Shown here: positions 1 through 10,722 of the stretch, in pieces
How the letters are laid out: every line of letters starts with the position of its first letter
Numbering within the stretch: the stretch's first letter is position 1
Assembly: GCF_958298935.1 (NCBI RefSeq)
Contig: NC_084938.1
Location: 8,811,501-8,875,500, forward strand
From: Phragmites australis
Taxonomy: Eukaryota; Streptophyta; Magnoliopsida; Poales; Poaceae
Direction of reading: 5' to 3'
DNA length: 64,000 bases
Program-made: the position numbers and the translations under genes
The notes under the pieces: model-generated
Databases searched by the model: none
What the model was told of the DNA's origin: nothing
Seen by the model: the letters and a program-made list of their open reading frames with translations, nothing else

Positions 1-600
1 GCTATTAGACTTCGTGAGGTTTTCCACAAGAACTTTTGAACATTTCTGAAGTTATCTTTGCTAGCAGGACTGCCTCCACCCATTTGGAAAACTGTTCAAC
101 TGCCACCACAGTGCAGCAAACTTTTCTTAGAGCAGCTGGCAACTGGCCAATGATGTTAATTCCCCACCGTGTCAAAGGGAAAATCGGTGGGATAAGTTGT
201 ATCTACGATGAAGGCCTGTTTGATCCCTTCGCCATATACTGGCACTTCGCATAGCTTTGGATCGTGGTCTCCGCATCAAAGATGGCCTCAACCAGTAGAA
301 TCTTTGCCTAAATGATTTCCCTAGCAGCGCTCGAGTGTCGATGTGTGAGCCACACCGCCTTTCGTGTATTTCTTTAAGTAAATCCTTCCCTTCTGCCTGG
401 GATATGCAATGAAGCATCGGTGCACAAACTGCTATCTTGTACAGGTCATCTCCCACAATCTTGTAGTTTTTAGCTCTCTGCATCATACGCTTTGCCTCCA
501 CCTGATCTTTATGCTGGTAATGACCTTGAAGGTAAGCCATTATAGAAGATTGCCAATCTTCGCTCTCAATCGCAATGACACTACGTGCCACCTACTGAGG
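1..600 (-). pseudogene. Gypsy integrase remnant: zinc-binding domain and start of catalytic core
   Basis: The integrase would insert retrotransposon cDNA into the host genome. An open stretch on the reverse strand at 591-172 carries the N-terminal zinc-finger region: the conserved run around LLKEIHERRCGSHIDTRALL, with the His and Cys residues expected of an H2C2 finger, then a tract ending FYWLRP. After a frame change the catalytic core begins near base 170 with WGINIIGQLP. The first acidic catalytic residue of the DDE triad, normally Asp in WG(I/L)D, is Asn here. The rest of the core lies beyond the window. Nonfunctional; the domain identity is secure from its position after RT and RNase H. 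Confidence 0.8.
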
Positions 601-639
601 GGCTTCGAAAGCTGGTATTTTTAAATTCTGATAAAACAT

Positions 640-2040
640 CTGGAGGAAATGGCAGATGTTATGCTGAAGCTTTGGTGAGGTTATCGGCCTGTGGTGTCCA
701 GTCTGCCAAAAACTCTGCTAGGGCCTAAGATTTATCATCGTCTGTGCGACGAAGGACAATGAAAAGGTGCTATTTTTGTGGCCCGTTTCCCAATTCTTTC
801 CGTGGCTTCATGATTTTTGAACATGTCACGAAGGTGGGTAGAGGTCGGCAAAGTTATCTTGTGGGCTGTGAAGTAATGCCAAAGCTTTTGCAATGCCATC
901 ACCACTGCATATGCCATTTTTTCCATTTCATAATAGAACCTCTTCAGCCCTACCAAAGCCTCTGAAACATAATGGACCAGAAGCTGTTGCAACTTTTCAT
1001 TGACTTGTGTTTCTTGCACAAGTATTGCACTTACTGCGAAGGAGAAGCCACTATGTATAACAACAATTTGACCTTAGGATTTGGGTTGGTCAAAGCTGTG
1101 AGCTTTGTCAAATACTCGTTTAGCTCATTCAAAGCATTTTGTTCCTCTGTACTCCATCTGAAAGGGTCAGAGCCTTTGAGAGTTTTGAAGAAAGGTAGGC
1201 TTCACTCAGCAGATCTAGCAATAAACTAGCCGAGGGCTTCCAGCTTTCCAGCCAAGCGATGTGCCTCTTTCCTGCTTTGCAGAGACCTCATGTCTAGTAT
1301 TGCTTGTATCTTTTTTGGGTTTACCTCGATGCCCCATTTTGACACCAAAAAAGCCAACAATTGCCTAGAGCGCATATCTAATGCACACCTTTTGGGATTC
1401 AATTTTAGCACCACACTTCGCAGATTGCTGAAGGTTTCCCGAAGGTCATTGAAGTGGTTGTTTTCTTTGATGCTCTTAATGACTATGCCCTTAATGTACG
1501 CAGATATATTTCATCACAACTGTGACTTCAGTATAATTTGGACCAACCTGGTGAAGGTAGCTCCGGCATTCTAAAGGCCAAAGGCCATTCTCACAAAATA
1601 ATATATTTCGAAGGAGGTTCTAAAGCTTGTTTTTGCCTCATCCTTCTTCGCCATCCAAACCTGATGGTATCCGGAATATACATCCAGAAAGCTCAACATT
1701 TCACAACTAGTTGTGGAGTCTACTAACTGATCGATTCATGGCGAAGGAAAGTCATCCTTCAGACAAGCTTTGTTTAGGACTATGAAATCAACGTGCATTC
1801 TCCATTTACCGTTGCTTTTACTGACTAACACCGGGTTGGCCAACCACTCAGAGTGTAGTACATCGCATATGATCTTGGCATCGAGCAACTTTTGCACCTC
1901 TACCTTCGCTGTATCTTCTCTTTCTTTTGAAGCCTTCTGAAGCCTTTGTTTCTTTAGCTTTGCATTCAGGTCAACATTTAGAGTATGCTCGATAATATCT
2001 TGTTGCCAACTTGCAAGTCCTTTGGTGACCATGAAAAAAT
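640..2040 (-). pseudogene. Gypsy reverse transcriptase and RNase H remnant
   Basis: Broken reverse-strand frames cover the RT fingers (2032-1736, with WLANPVLVSKSNGKWRMHVD), the palm, the thumb (1414-1226, with LNPKRCALDMRSRQLLAFLVS) and RNase H (1019-735, with YYEMEKMAYAVVMALQKLW). In life this enzyme copies element RNA to DNA and removes the RNA. The catalytic YxDD box is destroyed: near 1485-1495 the sequence reads AYIKGIVIKS, so both aspartates are replaced. Stops lie between nearly every conserved block. RNase H is followed by the usual LAEFLADW tail near 640-720 and then directly by integrase. Confidence 0.85.
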
Positions 2041-2165
2041 GTCTTCGTTATTGGGAAGGAATTCTATCATCCCTCGCTCAGCCTCCTTGGTCATTTCAGC
2101 TCCTATGACCACTACTCTATCTTGCCTATCTTGACAAAACAACACTTTTTAGTTTGGCCCTCGAG

Positions 2166-3410
2166 CTATGCTTTTGGTACTCGTTGTGTCTTTAGTAGGT
2201 CTCCGCCTTCTTGGGGCTTCAACACAGGATCTGCTATGATGTGAACATTGCAGCGGTCCAGAGTGTATCCAACCTCAATAAAGCAAGTTGCTTGCTGATC
2301 TCCCAGCACTGTTATGACGCCCTCTGGATCGGGCATCTTCATGAACAAATAACCATGGTGTGGTATTGCGCTAAACTTGTTTAAAACCCCTCTTCCAAAG
2401 GTAATATCTTCCGTCCAAAAATTTGACCCTTCGCCAAAGGATACCGGTATCTGTACCTTGCCCAAAGCATTGATTGCTTTTCCATTGAAGCCTATCAACG
2501 GTGATCCAACCTGCTATAAGATACTTTGTTGCAAACCCATCCTATCAAAAGTGTCGGTGAAGATGATGTCTACCTATCTGCCATCATCTATAATGATCTT
2601 GTGGACTTCATTACCTGAAATGTTAGCCGTGATAACGAAGGCATCTATATATGGATATTCCAGGACTCCCATATCTTCCTGAGAAAAGGTGATGAGGACA
2701 TGAGACCACTTCAAATGGACAAAAGAAGGGCTTACGCAAACGTGGTTCACCCTTCGAGCATATTCTTTTCGTTGCCTCTTGGACTCGATCTCCTGATTAT
2801 TGCCAACAGTAATTGCCAGCACCACATTCAATCCATGTGTTACTGTGTTTACTGACCTATTGGTTTCTGAGGGAGCTTCGATTGAGGTCTTGGCGGAGGG
2901 GGTGGAAGCAGTGCTTGAACAACCATAGATTGAGCATAGGTATGACCTGGTGGAGCTGAAGGTGTCGGCCCATGCAGCTGCATCAAAGTCATTGGACACC
3001 ATTGAGGAGACAATGCCAAAGGGTTTGGTCCATAAGCCTGGCCTTGGCCCTGTTGACATTGCCATGCATTGTATGACCTATATGGCGCGGTGTGATGCAC
3101 TACTACTATAGGGTTGAAGACTTGCTTCCCTAGGCCTTCCTTCATAGCTACAATATGTGAACAATGTTTAGTTGTATGACTGGCACCTTCACCATGTATT
3201 TCGCAGTACAACCCCTGGGTCATGAAGTGCCCGTCCTCCTCAACCTCTGCAACCTCTACTGCTTCGGTTGCCATGGACTCTGCTGCCCTGAGCCTCGACG
3301 ACCTCTTGGGAGATGTCCTCGAGCCTGGGTTCTATCTGGTTGACCTCTTTTTGCTTTCGAGTATACCCGAAGGACTCGTGTTTCTTTGGTTTCTTTGTCC
3401 TATCTTTTAG
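2166..3410 (-). pseudogene. Gypsy gag 3' end (nucleocapsid) and aspartic protease remnant
   Basis: On the reverse strand the 3274-2849 frame holds a zinc-knuckle-like segment (YCEIHGEGASHTTKHC) followed by a Pro/Gln-rich linker, as in Tat gag. The next frames hold the protease: HKIIIDDGR near 2574-2600 retains the Asp-Asp-Gly of the catalytic motif, then a stop, then the flap and C-terminal half (2498-2166), including LNKFSAIPHHGYLFMKMP. The protease would cut the Gag-Pol polyprotein. The homology stops near 3410, where MULE sequence begins in the same orientation; the 5' half of gag and the 5' LTR are missing. Confidence 0.75.
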
Positions 3411-3702
3411 CTGGGTCAGTCTTTTCAATGTTACATTCAAACTCATGTTTGATAGCATGTAATGCAACAGACAACTTAAATTCATCGATGTTGGCATAAA
3501 TGTTCCCAACAAGCATTGGTGGGTCATTTTTTTCATATAATACTTTAGATATATGAGGTGGCACATGCTCCTTTACTACTAAATCCCTCCTCCTCAGAGT
3601 CAGAATCAGATTCAACATCAGACTTAGGAATATAGTCTTTGTATTTGTCAACTACAGGCTTCTTGTTTTCCCAAGGTTTTGTTTCATTATCGTTGTACAT
3701 GT
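3411..3702 (-). pseudogene. MULE (Mutator-like) transposase, middle part after the LTR insertion
   Basis: The reverse strand encodes an acidic Ser/Asp/Glu stretch (SDVESDSDSEEE near 3600-3640) and then the start of the MuDR-type domain, NDPPMLVGNIYANIDEFKL followed by HAIKHEFECNIEKTDP, a block characteristic of grass MULE transposases. A one-base shift separates the acidic stretch from the domain. It continues the coding region that starts at 5748; the two parts are separated by the solo LTR 3709-5202. The zinc ribbon, DDE core and C-terminus are missing because gypsy gag sequence replaces them below about 3410. Family assignment is firm; the gene is broken. Confidence 0.8.
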
Positions 3703-3934
3703 CCTCCTATAGGGAAAATGGCCCTATTAGGCCATGTTTGTGATTTTCGTGATTAATGACAATATAGTCAATGGGACTAACATGTTTGCCAAGAATATAT
3801 GTTAGTAGGTCTCATAGATGCAATACATGAAGAAGTCACCCGAGCTGGAACAAAGAGAGGAATGAATTGGACTTGTTCCATAAATTTTAATGTGATCAAA
3901 TGACATGTATTTCTATATAATCTTGTGGAGCTCT

Positions 3935-4340
3935 TCACCGAATGATCCGGTGTTCACAAAATGAACACACCGGACTATTATTTCCAGAGAGCTCTAAAAT
4001 GAACATATGCACATAGGATAATCCGATGCATTTGTTCAGTGTTCAGTGAGTTATTACACGATAATCCGGTGTTCAGAGATGAGTCTGAGTGGGTTCCAAT
4101 GTCTAGTTTCTTCTGCTATACTCACCGGATGATCCGGTGTTCACAAAATAAACACACTGGACTATTATTTCCAGATAGCTTCAAAATGAACATATGCATA
4201 TAGGATAATTCGGTGCATTTGTCCGGTGTGCAGTGAGTCATCACAGGATAATCCGGTGCTCACAGAGGCTTGAGTGGGGGTTTCAACGTTAGTTTGTAAG
4301 AGTATACTCACCAGATGATCCGGTGTTAGTACTGTTGTTC
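3935..4340 (+). repeat. Tandem repeat, period about 187 bp, inside the LTR
   Basis: TCACCGGATGATCCGGTGTTCAC-like blocks start at 3935, 4122 and 4308, giving periods of 187 and 186 bp, with a partial block near 4340. Long stretches between them (ACTATTATTTCCAGA, GAACATATGCA, GGATAATCCGGTG) also repeat in order. Within each unit a shorter motif, GATCCGGTGTTC or AATCCGGTGTTC, recurs several times in both strands' sense, so the array has sub-unit structure. Confidence 0.85.
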
Positions 4341-4410
4341 TCACCGAATCATCTAGTGTTAACAACTTTTCTGAGCCATTGGGTTAACAGCTAGTGCGCG
4401 GATTTGAGGC

Positions 4411-4418
4411 TATAAATA
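4411..4418 (+). promoter_or_regulatory. Candidate TATA box of the LTR
   Basis: TATAAATA preceded by a GC-rich stretch and followed by CTCATCCACTCA, placed about 790 bp before the LTR end. It fits a Pol II start within an LTR but has no other support. Confidence 0.4.
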
Positions 4419-5202
4419 CTCATCCACTCAATCATTTGAGGTAGCTGGAGTCCAGAGAAGTTCATATACACCTGAGAAGACATCCAAACTACCAAAGTGC
4501 TTAAAGTGATCATTCAAGGCAATTGAGCATAAGATTAGAGAGTGATTAGTGCTTATATGTCTAGAGAGTGTGTTGCTAGGTGATTATTACCTAGAGAGTG
4601 GATCAAGGAGTGCTCCAAGCTTGTACCTCTTGGTACGCCAGCACCTTGGAGTCTTCGTGGCTCACCAGTAAACTTGTTGACCATCCAACTTGGTGTGGAG
4701 CGGCGACGAGAAGCGTGTACAGGGATGAGGAGACCCTTGCCTTGGTGGCTTAAGCTCCGAAATGATCACAACAGTAAGGAACCAGAAGAGTGGCTAGTGG
4801 TGAAACCTTGCCTTGGTGGCTTGGTGGCTCATCTGGGTGGAGGCCTTATCTTTATGACTTGGTGGCTCAAGAACCATGACCAGTGCCGACCGGGAGCATA
4901 TAGTTTGTGGAGCTCCAACGTGGACTAGGGGTGGCATTCATGCCATCGGTACCACGGGAAAAAAATCCTTGTGCCAAGTTTGCTCTCTCTACCTTATTTA
5001 TGTTTCCGCATTTACTTACTTGCAATTTACCTTCTTAGATAGGTTGCAAGTGTTTTGATCGGTAGAGTAGACACACTAGATAAGCCTAGAGCACTTTTAG
5101 ATAGGAATTGATATAGGTTTATCTTGTATTATTTTTTAGCCGAAATAATTCTAAGTGTCCTAATTTAACCCCCCCTCTTTAAGGACGTCACCGATCTCTA
5201 CA

Positions 5203-5748
5203 CCTCCTCATCAATACCCACATGTTTATTTTCTAGTGCAGGGTTCAGGGGCAATTGTCTTCAGGTTGTATTGTAGTGGAAGGTTCCTTAACTACATTCT
5301 TATCAGTTTGAGTTGGTTGATTGGCTTCACTCACACCTGGCTAGGATGGAGCTGGCAGGGATGGTGTACATGGGATTTCAACATGTGTAGACCTATTTTT
5401 GTGTTCAATTTGTGGGAAATTCTACTCAGGTATATGAGGTGGATCACTTGTGGGTGCTCGGTAAAGAATCATGCGAATGATCTTGCTATCAACATGTTTG
5501 GAAAACATTGCAAGTAATTCTTGGTCCATTGTGACTGGAGGGTGGGTTTTGGTGATAGAACAGTAGTATTGCAATGTAACTACTTTGCCATAACCACACG
5601 GGTATTCACTTAAGATTTCATCAACAAGGTCCTTGAAGTTTGTAGTGGCAGAGTCTACAACCTTGCTGAAGTTAGAGCAACCGAATTCAGGCCCATTATT
5701 GCTACCAAACTGTTTGATTTCAAACAAGAAACTTGTTTTCGGGTCCAT
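5203..5748 (-). pseudogene. MULE transposase, N-terminal part with PB1-like region
   Basis: The frame starts with ATG at 5748 and reads 108 residues to a stop near 5422: MDPKTSFLFEIKQFGSNNGP, then SNFSKVVDSATTNFKDLVDE, then DQELLAMFSKHVDSKIIRM. This is the N-terminal PB1-like region found on many grass MULE transposases. Beyond the first stop the same strand stays recognisable through a Pro/Thr/Gln-rich spacer (IPCTPSLPAPS) to HVGIDEE, the point where the solo LTR inserted. In an active element this protein binds and moves MULE ends. Two stops and the insertion make it a pseudogene. The region upstream to about 5950 is probably its leader. Confidence 0.8.
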
Positions 5749-6149
5749 AATGTAGGGTTTGGGATTGAGAAATTTGGGGGAGGGGAATTGCGATGTGGTG
5801 TGCTGGGGTCGGGGTCAGCTGAATGACCGAAGGGAAAAATGACTATTTTTCCAAAAAAAAACTGACAACAAGTACACGCATAACAGCCGTTCGACATAAT
5901 GGAGTTCACCGTGGTGGCGCATGAGGGCAGCAAAATCTTGTCCAGTGGCACATATGGGACGAGTACATTTCTGGTGGCTGAGAAGGGATTTCAATCGTTT
6001 CTAATAGCACATAAGGAATTGTCTCTTTTCTACAATGCATGTTTCCAACAAAAAAACCAGTTGAACTTACACAACAAAAAAATATGAAGCTGAATTTGAT
6101 GATTTAATACTGCTATCGCTAATACATAAAGGGTCATCCTTGCTCCTCT

Positions 6150-7350
6150 TTCACTACCGGTTTGGTAATAACCGTCAGATCTAACATTAAGCCACTATCA
6201 TTGTCGGTTTGTAGCTGAACCGATAGTGATACTTCAATGCTGGTCTGGAATACAAACTAACAATAATAAGGATTATCACTACCGGATCATAAGCTCACCG
6301 ACAGATCAATAATTGAGCTATTATTAACTGGCAATGATAATCCTTATTATTGTCAATTTGGAATACGAATCGACAGTGATAATTCTTCTATAAATCCTGA
6401 GCCCATATCCTTCACTCCGTTCCCATCTCATTGCGCTCCCCATCTCACTTCGCTCTCCAGAAATCAAACCCGACAGGTAGTGGTGGTTGAAGTGGTGCGA
6501 TGATCACCATCGTCACTTCGACCATCTGTACCCCTTGTGCCCATCTTCCCTGTCTTGACCGTCTCCCCATCTCCTAAGCCGTTGCTAACCTCGCGGCCGC
6601 ACCTCCCCATCTCCCTATCTTCTCCATCTCCCTATCTCTCAAGCCGTCCCTAGCCATGGTCCCAGTCGCCCCGTCTCCCCATGTCCCGAGCCCATCGCCC
6701 CATCTCCTGAGCCCGTCGCCTCATCTTTCGAGATTGTCGCCCCGTCTCCCAGTCGCAAAGTTTCCCCATACTCAAGATTGTGGCAATAATATGATCTAAA
6801 CGAGTTGCAGAAAATGCATTCGCTTCAAGATGATTGTGTTTTCGTCATTCATTTAAATTTAGTATTGTCACTGCGGTTTCAAGATGATTGTATTTTCAAA
6901 TCAGGATCATAGTTGGGCATGAGGATGAGGATCAGTATGCCTTATGGTGCAAAAATGTTCTCTAGTAGGAACTAAGAGTTTTGAGCAGTTTTGTACCATA
7001 TGGTACATTGATCCTAATGCTCATCGTTTCTTCCGTGAATTTAGATTTAAAGTACTCTACCGGGAATATTTTACCATTTATTTAGATTTAAAATACTCTA
7101 TCATGAATGTTTCAGCATAGGGTCTCTGTCTTAAGTTTAATCTCAAACTTAGGTAGATCCCCATGTAGAAGAGTTCTTGTTATAATACTTTTGCATATAT
7201 TGATGTATTATCAGTGCCTATTTAAGGTATGAACCGGCAGTGATAATTAGGTTATCACTACCGGTTTATACCTAAACTGGCAATGATAGTTGAGTTATCA
7301 CTGGTCAATGATATTTATTATCACTGACATACTGTTCTCTGTAGTAGTGC
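6150..7350. mobile_element. Non-autonomous CACTA-like element
   Basis: Both ends are packed with short repeats of the TATCACTACCGGTTT type in both orientations (6150-6380 and 7210-7330), the subterminal pattern of grass CACTA elements. The right end, CTGTTCTCTGTAGTAGTG, is the complement of a CACTACTACAGAGAACAG terminus. No matching CACTA left terminus is clear; 6150 is an estimate from the first subterminal repeat. The interior is noncoding and holds a C/T-rich block (6400-6780, CCCATCTCC repeats). No transposase is present, so it would depend on a partner. Confidence 0.65.
6261..6352. repeat. 17-bp inverted repeat in the CACTA-like left end
   Basis: CAATAATAAGGATTATC at 6261-6277 is exactly complementary to 6336-6352, separated by 58 bases. 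Inverted subterminal motifs of this kind are transposase-binding candidates in CACTA elements. Confidence 0.8.
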
Positions 7351-7439
7351 ATGCCAATGAATTAAGCCTGCATATTCGTACAAGTTGTTCTCTTTAGTAG
7401 TGCATGTCAATGAATTAAGCCTGCATATTCGTACAAGTT
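7334..7439 (+). repeat. 53-bp tandem duplication covering the CACTA end and its flank
   Basis: GTTCTCTGTAGTAGTGCATG begins at 7334 and GTTCTCTTTAGTAGTGCATG at 7387. The following bases, through AATTAAGCCTGCATATTCGTACAAGTT, match nearly completely in both copies. The repeat unit includes the element terminus plus about 37 bases of flanking DNA. Confidence 0.9.
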
Positions 7440-8482
7440 TGCAAAGAAACATTTCGACAGATCAAATACCACTTTTTTGCACAAATATTAAAATGTAATT
7501 CAATGGTGGTTCAACAGCACGATTGGCCTTCTGCTGGTGCTAAGCAAGTTCCTGCCCACCCATCCGGTGTTTGGTTTCCTCCCTGCAATCATAGTAGAGG
7601 GCTGGTGCTGCGATGCAGCAAGCACCTCTGCAGGTTAGGCTGGCATCTGGCATCCAAAGCTTTGGGGTTATTTGGTTTGTGTCCACGGTGAGCCAAAGTC
7701 AAAATTTGTCCGTCACTAAAATCGTGGCATAGCCAAAATTTTGGTAAGAACGATATGTTCGGATTGTTACAAGCAAGAAACCCAAAACATTGCCAAAAAG
7801 CTCTAGGCTGTAAGTATGACATGTGAGTCCCATATGGCACTATTTTGTTGCAAAAAACATAATCAGTATGGATCATGTTTTGTTGATTTAATTACAACAA
7901 ATACGATAGTTAAAAGTAGGTATATGTTCTACGTGTATATTTATTAGGTTACGTAAAAATCGGTGTCCCTCTACAAAATAGCATGCACACAACCATGTAC
8001 TATATAAGCATATTTCTGCTTCTAGAAGACAGGGAATTTATTAGGAGGGCCTGTTAAAAGTCAGCAAGTTGTCCACGGATTGAGGAGAGCGTGGAGCTCC
8101 GTAGTCCAGACCAACATGGATACGCAGCCTGTCTATTACTAATGTTCCATCATCGCTTTACTATCTATATTGCTCTTGTCCGTCGCCTGCTTGAGCTCAT
8201 TTCATCCTCACCTGGTACATAGAAAGATGACGTGGTATTGTCGCCCCTGATAGCCCCGTCGGTGATGACGGTTAATTATTGAATAAATCACGGTACATTA
8301 CATCGTTATATACAAAAAAGATATGAATTTTAGTGTCATGAAATTTGATATTGCTTCGTCAAAAGAAAAAAAAAGGTTCGACCATCAACGTCGTCAAAGT
8401 TGTTGATCAATCATTGATTTTCAATTTAAGCAAATCAGAATTTAAAAAAGGCAAAGCTTCTTCACCTCAACGTCGTCCCTTC
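7440..8482. other. Intergenic, one possible MITE remnant
   Basis: No gene is recognised. At about 7660-7880 a segment begins GGGGTTATTTGGTTTGTGTCC and contains several copies of GCCAAAATTTTGG-like words in both orientations, which resembles a degenerate MITE, but no clean terminal inverted repeats or target duplication could be fixed. The remainder is A/T-rich without clear structure. Confidence 0.3.
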
Positions 8483-8604
8483 GTTGTCCACTGTCCACAA
8501 ATCCAATTCTCATTTCCGCTCCCTCATCAATTGTATTTGGACTGTTGTCCACTGTCCACAAATCCAATTCTTATTTCCGCTCCCTCATCAATTGTATTTG
8601 GACT
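8483..8604 (+). repeat. 61-bp tandem duplication
   Basis: GTTGTCCACTGTCCACAAAT begins at 8483 and again at 8544. The units continue through TTTCCGCTCCCTCATCAATT and differ by about one base, which indicates a recent duplication. The short open frame across it is a by-product. Confidence 0.92.
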
Positions 8605-10722
8605 GTTAAAACAACCAAATCAGATCACATGGTCAAGACATTAGCTTTTCTAATTGAATATACTGTATGATACATATCTGTTACTTGAATGTGATTCATC
8701 AAAGTAGACCGCAACCTCACATTTTTGAACCTACATTGAGTAGCAACGAAAATGTACAATATATCTCGGATCAGGAGCAAGCTAGTGAATTGCTATTTGG
8801 AAATACAAAAATAAATAACAAAGGGAAGTTTACCAATATGAGATAAATCAGGGAGTAGAATTAAAGAAATGTCAAAATGAAATACATATTTTGGACCATC
8901 ATACCATCATAAGATTAATTTACTTATCTTTTCATGGCATGATCAGAAGGAGAACTAAGGGGAAACTCAAAGGAATCAAGCCAATTTCAGGCTATAAAGA
9001 GATTTCATCTTAGGCTAAATTTATCTGTCTTTGTCAACTTCAAAGTCGAATACTTAGGTCCTGAGCATGGGAATTAAAAACAAAGTTGATGTTAAGAACA
9101 TAACCAGCAGTTCCATGTCTCTGGTTCTGTAATCAAAGGGGTCCATGCATGCAAACATGATAATATGAGCCGCCAGCTTGTGGTTTCCAGGGTGACCAAT
9201 TATGATACTTTTTTTAGCCAACCTGGAAGATTATTGAAAGTGTTAGGAAAACAACATAAAAAATTATTATCTGTGGGTTTGAACCCTCATATGCACGACA
9301 GACAGAGCAACAATAAAATTCATTTAAAACTAACCTTCACATCTGCAATATAGGGTCACTGATTCACAAAATATGCTCAAATATGAGAAGACAGGAGCCC
9401 ATGATCTGTCACTGGCTCCGAAGCCTTCATAAAGACGAACTGTTAGGTTTTAGTGTGTTGAATCTTACACATCTCACCTACATCATGGATTATGTTTTGA
9501 TGCCTTCTTACATTCACATTTCTACTTTATTAGCCGAGCTACAATCCTATATGTCAATATCTATCCCTGAATCAAGCACGTTTCAAGTGTTAGTTCAGAA
9601 AATAGAAATGTTTCAGACTAAATTGCCTCAAAATTAGTTGATATCTTCTTTCACATATCTTCTCCAAATCCAATACTGCTATCTAACTATTAAACTGAAA
9701 CATGCCAGATTACAAAGAAGTAGCTGGGAATTGGGATGGTTTAGGAATAATAGAAATTTCATGTAAGCCTTTGATGTCGACTTGTACTATGATGTCACGT
9801 TTGTAGCTCTCAGTTGAGATATCTCCGAATATTAGTAAAGCTAATTCGTCACTATTTAGCATTCCATACTGGATTGGGCCATCTTTATCTGATCCTATTA
9901 TATATATAGCTCAGCAAACTGAGGTTTGTTATTAGATCTTGGTAGTAAAGATCATATACAATGGTGTAACTGATTATTAATACGAAACACATAAGGTCCA
10001 TTGCCTCGGTTTATTGATCTGTCTATATTAGCACCCATAGATGTAAAAGCAAACAAATTATTGTACTGTCTAATTTTTCTAAATTTTTTTTGATAGGCTA
10101 TCTCCATTATAGTCAACCAATCTTGCGAGAAATTCTGGACGCTTTTTAAATGGAGGAATACTTAATTTTCCCTCCTTTACAATATAGATTATAAATTATA
10201 TATGTCATCCTAAATCTAGACTCGTATTTAACTCTCTCTTTTCATTCCAAAATATGGCACCCCAGTATGGGCATGTGTATTTTTTGGTGCACCGTAGTAT
10301 GGGCACTCTCTTTTAGATATTGGATATATTCCTCCAGGTATGGACAAATATGCTATTTTTTGTATATTTAGTCTGTGTCATTTTATTCTATTTTCTTTGT
10401 AGCATTCATTATTGTCATTGCAAGTTAAATTTCTTAATTCTAAACTTGATCTTTTACGTTTGTTACTTGTGATTCTCGTCAATTGACACATCGTGTAAGA
10501 CCAGATGCAGAAAGAAAAAACAAATTATTGATCATTTATTTATACTAACAAGTACCGAGTAAAGAATGTAGATTAATACTTAAATTCAATATTACAGCCA
10601 TCTCGATTAGTTTGCAAATTCAGTAAGGAAAATTTGATACTTAGACACACTCTGCATCCTCACTACGAATAAATTGCCTAATAAAATTGAGTGCATGAGT
10701 AGCTATTTTTATCACTGATTTA
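8605..10722. other. A/T-rich intergenic DNA, nothing recognised
   Basis: Short open frames here (for example 9165-9353 and 9383-9637) show no recognisable domain, no codon pattern and no splice context. I see no terminal repeats or RNA gene. Confidence 0.5.

Larger units (their letters stand above)
1..3410 (-). mobile_element. Ty3/gypsy (Tat-type) retrotransposon, truncated at both ends, reverse strand
   Basis: Read on the reverse strand, the domains run nucleocapsid end of gag, protease, reverse transcriptase, RNase H, integrase zinc finger and the start of the integrase core, the Ty3/gypsy order. Protease-linker wording such as AIPHHGYLFMKMP closely matches the better-preserved Tat element at 37-42 kb. 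No LTR is visible: the upstream side ends abruptly against a MULE transposase near 3410 and the integrase runs off the window at base 1. The second (archaeal-type) RNase H that Tat elements carry is absent; the sequence passes from the end of RNase H to the integrase zinc finger within about 60 bases, so it was probably deleted. Many stops and frameshifts show it is dead. Confidence 0.85.
3709..5202 (+). mobile_element. Solo LTR inserted in the MULE transposase
   Basis: This noncoding 1.49-kb insertion interrupts the MULE reading frame and is flanked by identical CCTCCT hexamers (3703-3708 and 5203-5208) that look like a target-site duplication. The right end is CA (…CTCTACA). The left canonical TG lies at 3735, leaving 26 unexplained bases between the repeat and TG, so the exact left boundary is uncertain. 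A TATA box (4411), a pyrimidine-rich run before the end (CCCCCCCTCTTT) and the absence of coding sequence support an LTR. Orientation is inferred from the TATA box and end structure. Copia or gypsy origin cannot be settled. Confidence 0.6.
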
